From assembly GCA_022793065.1 (NCBI GenBank), contig JAAWCE010000008.1, forward strand, positions 1 to 64,000: a stretch of 64,000 nt of DNA, in the 5' to 3' direction. Of this stretch, positions 27,990 to 36,629 are shown in pieces (positions within the stretch are counted from its first letter, which is position 1; every line of letters starts with the position of its first letter). Origin of the DNA: Lachnospiraceae bacterium (GTDB taxonomy: Bacteria; Bacillota; Clostridia; Lachnospirales; Lachnospiraceae). The position numbers and the translations under genes were made by a program. The notes under the pieces are model-generated. The model saw nothing but the letters and a program-made list of their open reading frames with translations, was not told the DNA's origin and ran no database searches.

Positions 27990-28439
27990 CATAGCCTTAT
28001 TCAGAGAGTTTTGAATGGCTTCCAGAAGTACCAGGGAGGTGTACTTGCTGTCGGCAGTATAGGTGATGTCTTCTAAGGACTGCTGGTTGTACACTTGCTC
28101 ACAGATGGAATCAAAGGTGGGCTGGAGCAGAGGATACATAGTGGTTACGGCATCGTTTAGATTGACCATACGTATTGAGGTGATGTTGTTCTTATCCACA
28201 ATCACTTCTACGTCAATGGACTGGTTTCCTAATACCAGTTCCGTAGTATAGATGCCGGGTATGTAGAGGGAGGCGGTCTCCACCACTTCCGAGTCGGAGG
28301 CAGGTGTGTTTTCCTTTTCTTTGTCCGGCAGGAACATCATGACCAGCAGGATAACAAACAGAATTCCAAGCGCGGCAAAGATTGCGGTATAGATCAGCTC
28401 CTTCATGTGAAGTACAACAATTTTAGTTTTGGCACTCAT
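27978..28439 (-). CDS. Membrane-anchored protein with a degenerate FMN-binding domain
   Basis: A 153-residue protein with one N-terminal membrane helix (LIYTAIFAALGILFVILLVM), a short acidic linker and an external domain. The external part follows the plan of the FMN_bind family (related to the RnfG/NqrC domain): GIYTTELVLGNQSIDVEVIV, ITSIRMVNLNDA, and a final YTADSKYTSLVLLEAIQ. In the family the end reads S-G-A-T-x-T-S and its threonine carries covalent FMN; here it reads ADSKYTS, so flavinylation is unlikely. ATG 28439 with GGGGG eight bases upstream is preferred over the start at 28469. Confidence 0.65.
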   Translation of the reverse strand: MSAKTKIVVLHMKELIYTAIFAALGILFVILLVMMFLPDKEKENTPASDSEVVETASLYIPGIYTTELVLGNQSIDVEVIVDKNNITSIRMVNLNDAVTTMYPLLQPTFDSICEQVYNQQSLEDITYTADSKYTSLVLLEAIQNSLNKAMGNR

Positions 28440-28575
28440 CAATATTCCCCCTAAGCTTTCTTTTGACACTTTATAATAAATATGTGTCTTTGGAGAGATT
28501 TATGCGTAGCTGGAATGATATTTGAATTCCCGCAATAAAGTGTAATAACAGTAAAACGGAATCAAGGGAATTCAT

Positions 28576-29418
28576 ATGAAGTTTACGAAAATGCACGGTT
28601 GCGGGAATGATTATATCTATGTGAATGGTTTTACGGAAAAGGTGGATGGGGATAAGAAACCGGAAGTGGCCAGGCGTCTGAGTCACAGGCAGCATGGGAT
28701 TGGGGGAGACGGTTTGATTTTTATCAATCCATCCCAGACAGCGGACTTTGAGATGGAGATGTATAACGCCGACGGTACGCGGGCACAGATGTGCGGCAAC
28801 GGTATTCGGTGCGTGGGGAAATATGTATATGATAAAGGGATGACGGATAAAACGCATATTGCAGTGGAGAGTGGAGGGCAGATAAAATATCTGGATTTGA
28901 TGACAGAGGCAGATATTATGTACGTTAGGGTAAATATGGGCAGCCCTATTCTGACGCCGTCCCGGATTCCCGTGATAGCGGAGGGCAAGCGGGTGGTGAA
29001 TTCTCCAATGACAGCCGGCAACACAGAGTATTACATGACTTGTGTATCCATGGGAAATCCTCATGCGGTGATTTTTACAAAAGGGGTCAGGGAAATAGAA
29101 CTTGACAGAATAGGTCCCGTGTTTGAATATCATGAGAGATTTCCGGAACGGGTAAATACGGAATTTGTGGAAATACTGGATAAGGAGCATTGTTTTCTGC
29201 GGGTATGGGAGCGGGGCGCGGGGGAGACGCTTGCCTGCGGCACCGGCGCCTGTGCCGCGGTGGTGGCCGCTGTATTAAACCACTTGACGGAAAACCGTGT
29301 ATGGGTTACAATGCCAGGCGGAGATTTGCTCATAGAATGGGACAGGGAAAATGATGTGGTATATATGACGGGGCCGGCGGTAACGGTATTTGAGGGCCAG
29401 GTATGTATTGACGGATAG
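28576..29418 (+). CDS. dapF: Diaminopimelate epimerase
   Basis: A 280-residue cofactor-free epimerase that converts LL- to meso-diaminopimelate for lysine and peptidoglycan. The two catalytic cysteines are in QMCGNGIRC and ETLACGTGACAAVVA. The N-terminus MKFTKMHGCGNDYIY is diagnostic. It has AAGGGA upstream and precedes dapL by 63 bases, so the two adjacent genes cover the steps from tetrahydrodipicolinate to meso-DAP. Confidence 0.97.
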   Translation: MKFTKMHGCGNDYIYVNGFTEKVDGDKKPEVARRLSHRQHGIGGDGLIFINPSQTADFEMEMYNADGTRAQMCGNGIRCVGKYVYDKGMTDKTHIAVESGGQIKYLDLMTEADIMYVRVNMGSPILTPSRIPVIAEGKRVVNSPMTAGNTEYYMTCVSMGNPHAVIFTKGVREIELDRIGPVFEYHERFPERVNTEFVEILDKEHCFLRVWERGAGETLACGTGACAAVVAAVLNHLTENRVWVTMPGGDLLIEWDRENDVVYMTGPAVTVFEGQVCIDG

Positions 29419-29481
29419 AAATACATGCTTCCCTGATTTTATATAGATATAGTTAGACAAAAATACAAAAGGAGAGATATT

Positions 29482-30696
29482 ATGTTTAAAATCAATGAAA
29501 ATTATTTAAAACTTCCCGGAAGTTATTTGTTTTCTACCATTGGGAAAAAGGTAAATGCCTATAGTGCCGCCAATCCGGACAAAAGGGTGATACGTCTTGG
29601 AATCGGGGATGTGACACAACCTTTGGCTCCGGCGATTGTGGAGGCTTTACACAAGGCGGTGGATGAAATGGGGAAAGCGGAGACTTTCCATGGCTATGCG
29701 CCGGATTTGGGGTATGAGTTCTTAAGAAATGCCATTGTGGAAAATGATTATAAGGCCCGCGGTTGTGATATCTCCGCCGATGAAATCTTTGTTTCCGACG
29801 GGGCAAAGAGTGATTCGGCCAATATTCAGGAGATTTTTGGGCTGGACAATCGAATTGCGGTGTGTGATCCGGTGTATCCGGTCTATGTGGATTCTAATGT
29901 GATGGCGGGCAGAACAGGTACTTATGATAAGGAAAAGGAAACCTGGAGCGATGTGATTTATATGCCCTGTACGGCGGAAAATGACTTTGCACCCAGACTG
30001 CCGGAAAAAGAGCCGGATCTGATTTATCTGTGCTTCCCCAATAATCCCACAGGTTCCGCAATTACAAAGGAACGTCTGCAGGAGTGGGTGGATTATGCCA
30101 ATAAGGTAGGTGCGGTAATTTTATATGACGCCGCATATGAGGCGTATATTTCCCAGTCGGATGTGCCCCATAGTATTTATGAATGTAAGGGGGCAAGGAC
30201 TTGTGCCATTGAACTTCGTTCTTTTTCTAAAAATGCCGGATTTACAGGTGTGCGGTTAGGGTTTACTGTGATTCCTAAGGAATTAAAATGCGGTGACACA
30301 ATGCTGCACTCCCTGTGGGCAAGGCGCCATGGAACCAAATATAACGGAGCGCCGTATATTGTGCAGCGGGCAGGAGAAGCGGTTTATTCCAAAGAAGGAA
30401 GGGAACAACTGAAAGCCCAGGTGGCCTACTACATGAAAAACGCAAGCTATATCTATCAGGGGTTGAAAGAAGCCGGTTATACGGTTTCGGGCGGTGTCAA
30501 TGCGCCTTATATCTGGCTGAAAACGCCGAAGGGCATGACAAGCTGGGAATTTTTCGATTATTTGTTGGAGCAGGCAAATGTGGTGGGAACGCCTGGTTCT
30601 GGTTTTGGCCCCAGCGGAGAAGGATATTTTAGACTGACTGCGTTTGGAACTTATGAGAATACCATAGAGGCGGTGGATCGGATTAAGAAATTATAG
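29482..30696 (+). CDS. dapL: LL-diaminopimelate aminotransferase
   Basis: A 404-residue PLP aminotransferase that makes LL-DAP directly from tetrahydrodipicolinate and glutamate, bypassing the succinyl or acetyl routes. Family marks: [20 protein letters not shown] at the N-terminus, [11 protein letters not shown], and the PLP lysine in [17 protein letters not shown]. The length is as expected. It follows dapF, and AGGAGAG lies close before the ATG. Confidence 0.96.
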   Translation: MFKINENYLKLPGSYLFSTIGKKVNAYSAANPDKRVIRLGIGDVTQPLAPAIVEALHKAVDEMGKAETFHGYAPDLGYEFLRNAIVENDYKARGCDISADEIFVSDGAKSDSANIQEIFGLDNRIAVCDPVYPVYVDSNVMAGRTGTYDKEKETWSDVIYMPCTAENDFAPRLPEKEPDLIYLCFPNNPTGSAITKERLQEWVDYANKVGAVILYDAAYEAYISQSDVPHSIYECKGARTCAIELRSFSKNAGFTGVRLGFTVIPKELKCGDTMLHSLWARRHGTKYNGAPYIVQRAGEAVYSKEGREQLKAQVAYYMKNASYIYQGLKEAGYTVSGGVNAPYIWLKTPKGMTSWEFFDYLLEQANVVGTPGSGFGPSGEGYFRLTAFGTYENTIEAVDRIKKL

Positions 30697-30786
30697 ATAG
30701 TGGTAAATGATTGGCTGTGAAAAGATTGGGAGTTTGAAACGAAGGAAGTTGGCCGCGTGTGATGTTGTCGGACGGAGGTATTGCAG

Positions 30787-31929
30787 GTGAAGGGTGAGAA
30801 GCGTACAGGAATGTGGATTGTGACAGGAATCCTGACTTTGGTGTCCATGGTTGTAATGTATATGGTCCATAAGGCGGTTGTATTTACCATGGATGATAAC
30901 TGGTATGCTACCATGCTTTATAATGATACGCCCATTACGTCCATATGGGATATCATACAGAGCCAAATTTGGCATTATTATCATTGGGGGGGCAGGAGCA
31001 TTGCCCATGGGATATTGCAGATGACCCTTCTGGCGGGGGAACGGGCGGCAGATATTTTGAACCTGTTAGTGACGGCGCTGCTGGGGGGGATGGTCTGCAT
31101 TGTCTCGGAAAATCGCAGATTTCCGGCATTTTTTGCGGCTGTATCAATGACGTTAGGTTTAAATGCCAACTGGCATCTAAGCATGTTCTGGCAGTCGGGA
31201 GCGGCAAATTATTTATACATGACTGTATTTATTCTTGCTTTTATCCATTGCTATCTGCGGGAATTGCCAGAGGATGACCAGGGAACCGTAAGGGGAAAGC
31301 TGCCGGGAATCACGCTGTGGATTATTCCCCTGGGGATTGCGGCGGGATGGAGTAATGAGAATATGGGGACGGCCGTATGGCTTTTAAGCATGGCGGTAAT
31401 TTTCCTTGTGTTGAAAGAAACACGAAAGATTAGACTGTGGATGGTGCTGGGGAGTGTTTCATGTCTGGGCGGCAGTATTATGTGTATTGTGGCGCCGGGT
31501 AATTTTGTCCGCCTGCAGGAAGTCAATGAAGATCAGTATGGGATTTTATGGCGGTTTTTTCTTAGATGTTATAGGGAAAGTAAGGCAGCGCTGGACTATT
31601 TATTTCCTACACTGCTTGTGTTAGGCTTTCTGTGGATTGTGAGCAAGTATGTTCTGAAGCAGAAAGTATGCGTAAAGGAGGTGCTTCTTCTTCTCTGTGC
31701 ATTGTTATCCTGGGGAGCTATGGTGTTATCCCCCCATTATCCTGATAGGGCATCCTTTGGCACTATGCTGCTGTGTATCTGTGAAATACTCATATTGGCG
31801 AGAAAAATACTGCGGCAGCGAAGCGACCTTGCATGGCCCTTATGGTTTGGGGCCGTGCTGATTTGGCTGAGGGGCATGTATTACTGCGGCGAGTATCTGG
31901 CAGTTTTATGGGGATGGATTAGAGAGTAG
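30787..31929 (+). CDS. Polytopic membrane protein, DUF6056-like
   Basis: A 380-residue membrane protein with about ten hydrophobic segments. Conserved-looking polar motifs lie outside the membrane spans, including FTMDDNWYA and HYYHWGGRSIAH near the N-terminus and GWSNENMGTAVW in the middle. This arrangement (an acidic pair in the first loop, then an Arg-rich loop) resembles GT-C type lipid-linked sugar transferases and the DUF6056 family. The function is unknown. GTG 30787, with GGAGG eight bases upstream, is a better start than TTG 30781. Confidence 0.7.
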   Translation: MKGEKRTGMWIVTGILTLVSMVVMYMVHKAVVFTMDDNWYATMLYNDTPITSIWDIIQSQIWHYYHWGGRSIAHGILQMTLLAGERAADILNLLVTALLGGMVCIVSENRRFPAFFAAVSMTLGLNANWHLSMFWQSGAANYLYMTVFILAFIHCYLRELPEDDQGTVRGKLPGITLWIIPLGIAAGWSNENMGTAVWLLSMAVIFLVLKETRKIRLWMVLGSVSCLGGSIMCIVAPGNFVRLQEVNEDQYGILWRFFLRCYRESKAALDYLFPTLLVLGFLWIVSKYVLKQKVCVKEVLLLLCALLSWGAMVLSPHYPDRASFGTMLLCICEILILARKILRQRSDLAWPLWFGAVLIWLRGMYYCGEYLAVLWGWIRE

Positions 31930-32030
31930 GGCAAGGCGCGGGTGATGGATTTGCCGTATACAGAAGATATGATTGTTCTGACAGTCAAGAATTGGAACGA
32001 ATCAAAAGGGAAAATGGAGACATAAATGGA

Positions 32031-32462
32031 ATGACAGAGGTTAAATTTTATGAGAGCATAGAGGATGAACTGCTTAAATTTGCTGTAATAATATCTAAAA
32101 CACAGGGTAAATACATCTTTTGCAAACATAAGGATAGAGAGACATGGGAAATCCCCGGAGGTCATCGGGAACAAGGGGAAAATATGATTGATACGGCAAA
32201 GCGGGAACTGTATGAGGAAACAGGCGCTTTGGAATTTAATGTCAAGCCTATTTGTGTATATTCTGTTACGGCGCCGGATAATTTGAATCATGGAGAAGAA
32301 TCTTTTGGAATGTTGTTCTTTGCCGATGTCAAAAGCTTTGAAGCGCAGTTACATAGTGAAATTGAGAAAATCGCAATCATGGACAGTCTGCCGGAAAAAT
32401 GGACATACCCTCATATTCAGCCTTATTTGATAACAGAAGCAAAGAAACGAGGATATCTATAG
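32031..32462 (+). CDS. Nudix hydrolase
   Basis: A 143-residue Nudix-fold pyrophosphohydrolase. The full Nudix box (G-x5-E-x7-R-E-L-x-E-E-x-G) is at residues 44-66, seen in GGHREQGE and KRELYEETGA. The substrate is unknown; the family hydrolyses nucleoside diphosphates linked to another group. ATG 32031 has TGGAGA ten bases upstream, while the longer frame would need a TTG at 31992. It ends just before the aspS leader. Confidence 0.88.
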   Translation: MTEVKFYESIEDELLKFAVIISKTQGKYIFCKHKDRETWEIPGGHREQGENMIDTAKRELYEETGALEFNVKPICVYSVTAPDNLNHGEESFGMLFFADVKSFEAQLHSEIEKIAIMDSLPEKWTYPHIQPYLITEAKKRGYL

Positions 32463-32510
32463 GGATATCTATAGAATTGAAATAATTGATAATGTGGTGA
32501 GAAAAAATTC

Positions 32511-32539
32511 TTGCAAAATAGAAAAAAGTGTGGTAGCAT
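32511..32539 (+). promoter_or_regulatory. Sigma-A promoter of the aspS-gatCAB operon
   Basis: TTGCAA (32511-32516), 17 bases, TAGCAT (32534-32539). The start near 32546 gives a leader of about 425 bases that contains the T-box. Confidence 0.6.
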
Positions 32540-32545
32540 AAGTTC

Positions 32546-32860
32546 CATATTAAAAATGCTATGAAGGAGACTCCTTTCAGGAAAGGCAACAGGGAGGCGG
32601 CGTCACCGACTGAGAGCGCGGCCGGCGGGAACTGATATGGGGAACACTCCGAAGCAGGTTGTCTGAACAAAGGGAGCAGAAATAGGATTCTTTTGCTAGG
32701 GCAGCACGTTGCGCGCGTTAAGTGTCAAAGGGGAACAGCCGAGGATATCTTTGATGGAAGATACGGATGTTCAATGCGGGTGGTACCGCGGATAATAGTT
32801 TTGTTATTATTCGTCCCGGAATACAGGAAACTGTGTTCCGGGATATTTTTGTGCGCAGAT
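32546..32860 (+). promoter_or_regulatory. T-box riboswitch controlling aspS-gatCAB
   Basis: The antiterminator T-box sequence GCGGGTGGTACCGCGG is at 32776-32791. It is followed by a terminator hairpin in which CCCGGAATACA pairs with TGTGTTCCGGG (about 32815-32850) and runs into TATTTTTG. Stem I landmarks (CTGAGAGC near 32610-32617, GGGGAACACTCC near 32639-32650, AAATAGG near 32679-32685) place the specifier loop around 32661-32670, where the sequence is CTGAACAAA. GAAC at 32665-32668 contains both GAA (Glu) and overlapping AAC (Asn). Uncharged tRNA would bind there and at the T-box to allow read-through. The specifier position is my inference. Confidence 0.9.
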
Positions 32861-32970
32861 CTGTGCAGAAGAAATGTACCGCTGAGACGGCGTATAAACT
32901 GCGCGGCTGAAAATGTAAAAGCAAGTATGGTTGATTGATTTTGCAGGATGCGGAAAGGGAGGGAAGAATC

Positions 32971-34722
32971 ATGGAAATGAAAAACTGTTACAGGAATATT
33001 ACGATGAAAGAAATCAGTGAACAACATATCGGGCAGACACTTCGGGTAGCGGGGTGGATTGAGAATATCAGGGACCATGGCGGAGTATCATTTCTTGATT
33101 TGCGGGATATGTACGGAGTGCTGCAGGTGGTGATCCGAAAGGACAGTTTGTTAAAGGGACTGGTAAAGGAGACTTGCGTCACCATAGAAGGGTGTGTGGA
33201 GAAGCGTGATGAGGACACCTATAACCCGAAACTTCCCACAGGAACGATTGAACTGGACGCAAAAGAAATCACTGTACTTGGTAAGGTATATAAACGGCTG
33301 CCCTTTGAAGTGATGACTTCTAAGGAAACCAGGGAGGAAGTGCGTCTGATTTATCGTTATCTGGATTTAAGAAATGCAAAGGTACGAGACAATATTCTAT
33401 TTCGGTCCCGTGTCATTGCCTTTCTGCGGCAGAAGATGACAGAAATGGGGTTTGTGGAGATTCAGACGCCGATTCTCTCCGCCTCTTCCCCGGAAGGCGC
33501 AAGGGACTATATTGTACCCTCCCGTAAATTCAAGGGGAAATTTTATGCGCTGCCCCAGGCGCCCCAACAATATAAGCAGCTATTGATGGCCTCAGGAATA
33601 GACAAATATTTTCAGATTGCGCCTTGTTTTCGTGATGAAGATGCCCGTGCGGACCGTTCTCCGGGAGAATTTTACCAGTTGGATTTTGAAATGAGTTTTG
33701 CGACCCAGGAAGATGTATTTCGGGTAGGGGAGGAAGTGTTGTCTGCCACGTTTGAAAAGTTTGCGCCGGAGGGTGCGGCCATTACCAAAGCGCCGTTTCC
33801 TGTTTTCAGCTACAAGCAGGCCATGCTGGAATTTGGATGTGATAAACCGGATTTGCGCAATCCGTTACGGATTCTTGATGTGACGGAATTTTTCCAGAAA
33901 TGTTCCTTTCAGCCTTTTTTAGGCAGAACGGTGCGTGCAATCAAAGTCCATGAGAACATGAGCAAAGGGTTTCATGAGAAATTGCTGCAATTTGCCCTGT
34001 CTCTCGGAATGAGAGGGTTAGGGTATCTGGAGGTGGCGGAGGATTTCAGTTATAAAGGGCCGATTGATAAGTTTATCCCGGCGGAATTGAAAGCCGTTCT
34101 CAGGGACCAGGTGGGACTTGCTGTGGGAGATACGATTTTTTTCATTGCGGATCAGGAGGAAAGAGCTTGTTATTATGGGGCGAAAATCAGGAATGAATTG
34201 GGTGAGAAGCTGGGGCTGACAGAGAAAAATGCGTTCAGGTTTTGTTATGTAAATGATTTTCCCATGTATGAAATAGATTCTGATACAAAGCAGCTTACAT
34301 TTACTCACAACCCTTTTTCTATGCCCCAGGGCGGCATGGAAGCATTGGAACAAAAGGACCCTTTGGAGATTCTTGCGTACCAGTATGATATTGTCTGCAA
34401 CGGCGTTGAATTGTCCTCCGGAGCGGTGCGGAATCATGATAAAGATATTATGGTAAAAGCGTTTGCACTGGCAGGCTATGAGGAAGAAGTTCTGAAAAAG
34501 AAGTTCGGCGCTTTGTATCAGGCATTTCAGTTCGGCCCACCGCCCCATGGGGGAATGGCGCCCGGTGTGGACAGAATGTTGATGCTGCTTCGGGGAGAAG
34601 AGAACATCAGGGAAGTAATCGCTTTTCCCATGAGCGGTTCGGCGCAGGATCTTCTCTGCGGGGCACCGGGGGATGTGACAGAACAACAGCTGCGGGAAGC
34701 ACACATTAAGGTGCGGGAGTAA
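32971..34722 (+). CDS. aspS: Aspartyl-tRNA synthetase, probably non-discriminating
   Basis: A 583-residue bacterial-type class II synthetase: N-terminal OB-fold anticodon domain (VAGWIENIRDHGGVSFLDLRD), class II motif 2 (FRDEDARADRSPGEFYQLD), the GAD insertion domain and motif 3 (GMAPGVDRMLMLLRG). In the anticodon loop region, His is found in RDHGG where strictly Asp-specific enzymes such as E. coli's have Leu; His there is linked to enzymes that also charge tRNA-Asn. With gatCAB in the same operon, it likely makes Asp-tRNA-Asn for amidation. ATG 32971 has GGGAGGGAAG upstream and is preferred over an ATG at 32935. Confidence 0.95.
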   Translation: MEMKNCYRNITMKEISEQHIGQTLRVAGWIENIRDHGGVSFLDLRDMYGVLQVVIRKDSLLKGLVKETCVTIEGCVEKRDEDTYNPKLPTGTIELDAKEITVLGKVYKRLPFEVMTSKETREEVRLIYRYLDLRNAKVRDNILFRSRVIAFLRQKMTEMGFVEIQTPILSASSPEGARDYIVPSRKFKGKFYALPQAPQQYKQLLMASGIDKYFQIAPCFRDEDARADRSPGEFYQLDFEMSFATQEDVFRVGEEVLSATFEKFAPEGAAITKAPFPVFSYKQAMLEFGCDKPDLRNPLRILDVTEFFQKCSFQPFLGRTVRAIKVHENMSKGFHEKLLQFALSLGMRGLGYLEVAEDFSYKGPIDKFIPAELKAVLRDQVGLAVGDTIFFIADQEERACYYGAKIRNELGEKLGLTEKNAFRFCYVNDFPMYEIDSDTKQLTFTHNPFSMPQGGMEALEQKDPLEILAYQYDIVCNGVELSSGAVRNHDKDIMVKAFALAGYEEEVLKKKFGALYQAFQFGPPPHGGMAPGVDRMLMLLRGEENIREVIAFPMSGSAQDLLCGAPGDVTEQQLREAHIKVRE

Positions 34723-34785
34723 AAGATGCAGTTCAAATGAAAGTTATAAACCGGGGCGGATGATATGAGATAGAAAGGGCAGGTT

Positions 34786-35079
34786 ATGGCGGAGAGAATT
34801 GACGACGAGACAATTGCATATGTAAGTATTCTGGCCAAGCTGGAGCTTTCTTCCGAAGAGAAGGAGCAGGCGAAAAAAGATATGGGCAGGATGCTGGATT
34901 ATATTGACAAGTTAAATGAACTGGATACAGAAGGGGTGGAACCCATGTCCCATGTATTCCCGGCGCAGAATGTTTTTCGGGAAGATGTTGTGACAAACGG
35001 CGACGGCAGTGAGAGTACATTGATGAATGTACCCGCCCGAAAAGATAATATGTTCGTAGTGCCAAAGACGTTTGAATGA
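34786..35079 (+). CDS. gatC: Asp-tRNA(Asn)/Glu-tRNA(Gln) amidotransferase subunit C
   Basis: A 97-residue subunit that clamps GatA and GatB together. It has the usual start [20 protein letters not shown], the [18 protein letters not shown] core and the [11 protein letters not shown] stretch that wraps between partners. It is 63 bases after aspS and 37 bases before gatA, with AGGGCAGG upstream of the ATG. Confidence 0.95.
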   Translation: MAERIDDETIAYVSILAKLELSSEEKEQAKKDMGRMLDYIDKLNELDTEGVEPMSHVFPAQNVFREDVVTNGDGSESTLMNVPARKDNMFVVPKTFE

Positions 35080-35116
35080 TGTTTGGAATAAAATAATGAA
35101 GCGAGGAAATAAAGCG

Positions 35117-36628
35117 ATGGAACTTTTATCCCTTTCGGCTGTGGAACTGGGCGCAGCCATCAGAGAGGGCAGGACAACGGCAGTGGAAGCAGTGGAGGCC
35201 GTGTTTGCCCGGATAGAAAAATTGGAAGGCACGCTGCACTGTTATATTACGCTGGATAAAAAAAGGGCGTTGGACAATGCAGTCCGGGTGCAGAAGAAAA
35301 TTGAGGCAAAAGAGTTGCAGGGACCTCTTGCGGGCGTACCTGTGGCCATGAAGGATAATTTGTCCACAGAGGGAATGTTGACCACCTGTGCTTCAAAAAT
35401 ATTGAAAAATTATATTCCGTCTTACTCGGCCCAGGCTGTACTTCAATTGGAAAAAGCCGGTGCCATTCTTATCGGCAAAACCAATATGGATGAATTTGCT
35501 ATGGGGTCTACCACGGAGACATCCGCTTATGGCGTCACACGCAATCCCCATAATCCGGAACATGTGCCCGGCGGCTCATCCGGGGGCTCGGCAGCGGCAG
35601 TGGCGGCGGGAGAGTGTTTTTTTGCGCTGGGTTCCGATACTGGGGGATCTGTCCGACAGCCGGCATCATATTGCGGTGTGGTGGGCATGAAGCCTACTTA
35701 TGGTACTGTTTCCCGTTATGGGTTGGTGGCGTATGGGTCTTCTCTGGATCAAATCGGGCCTTTGTGTAAGAATGTGGAGGACTGTGCAGCGGTTATGGAG
35801 ATCATTGCTGCATTTGATGAGAAGGACTCCACACAGATTGCAAGAAAGGATACAGATTTTACATCGGCCCTGATACGGGATGTGAAAGGGATGAGAATTG
35901 GTATCCCAAGGGCTTATATGGGAGAAAATCCTCAGGCTCGTATGGGAAAAAATCCTGAAATTTACAGGGAGAAAAGTGCTCAGGGGCTTGACACGGAAGT
36001 ACGGGATGCCGTATGGAAAGCGGCGGAGCTATTGAGATCTCAAGGTGCGGTGGTGGAAGAATTTGACCTGGACCTTGTGGAATATGCAATTCCGGCATAT
36101 TATACCATTGCCTCCGCAGAGGCAAGTTCCAATTTGGAGCGTTTTGACGGCGTCAAATATGGTTTGAGGGCTCAGGCCCAGGGATTGCACCAAATGTATA
36201 AAAAAACCCGTTCTCAGGGATTTGGGCCGGAGGTAAAGCGCCGTATTATGTTAGGCAGTTATGTGCTCAGTTCAGGCTATTATGATGCTTATTACCTGAA
36301 AGCTCTTCGTGTGAAGGCAATGCTCAAACAGGCTTTTGACCGTGCCTTTGCTGCATATGATTGTATTCTCGGACCGGTTGCGCCTTCCACTGCGCCCAAA
36401 CTGGGTGAAAGTCTTTCCGACCCTATCAAAATGTATCTGGGGGATATCTATACGATTGCAGTAAATTTAGCCGGCTTACCAGGAATCAGTATTCCTTGCG
36501 GTATGGACGGCAAAGGGCTTCCGATTGGTTTACAACTGATAGGAGATTGCTTTCAGGAGAAGAAACTGCTTCGGGCGGCATACACATATGAACAGAGAAG
36601 AAACGAACTTTTAGTAGGAGAGGGTTAA
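35117..36628 (+). CDS. gatA: Asp-tRNA(Asn)/Glu-tRNA(Gln) amidotransferase subunit A
   Basis: A 503-residue amidase-signature enzyme that releases ammonia from glutamine for the GatB site. The catalytic Ser-cisSer-Lys triad is visible: Lys in VAMKDNLS, cis-Ser in GGSSGGSAAAVAAG, and nucleophile Ser in SDTGGSVRQPASYCG. A short insert, GENPQARMGKNPEIYREKSA, follows RIGIPRAYM in the middle and looks like an unusual internal extension. ATG 35117 with GAGGAAA nine bases upstream is preferred; the in-frame ATG at 35072 overlaps gatC. Confidence 0.96.
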   Translation: MELLSLSAVELGAAIREGRTTAVEAVEAVFARIEKLEGTLHCYITLDKKRALDNAVRVQKKIEAKELQGPLAGVPVAMKDNLSTEGMLTTCASKILKNYIPSYSAQAVLQLEKAGAILIGKTNMDEFAMGSTTETSAYGVTRNPHNPEHVPGGSSGGSAAAVAAGECFFALGSDTGGSVRQPASYCGVVGMKPTYGTVSRYGLVAYGSSLDQIGPLCKNVEDCAAVMEIIAAFDEKDSTQIARKDTDFTSALIRDVKGMRIGIPRAYMGENPQARMGKNPEIYREKSAQGLDTEVRDAVWKAAELLRSQGAVVEEFDLDLVEYAIPAYYTIASAEASSNLERFDGVKYGLRAQAQGLHQMYKKTRSQGFGPEVKRRIMLGSYVLSSGYYDAYYLKALRVKAMLKQAFDRAFAAYDCILGPVAPSTAPKLGESLSDPIKMYLGDIYTIAVNLAGLPGISIPCGMDGKGLPIGLQLIGDCFQEKKLLRAAYTYEQRRNELLVGEG

Positions 36629-36629
36629 G

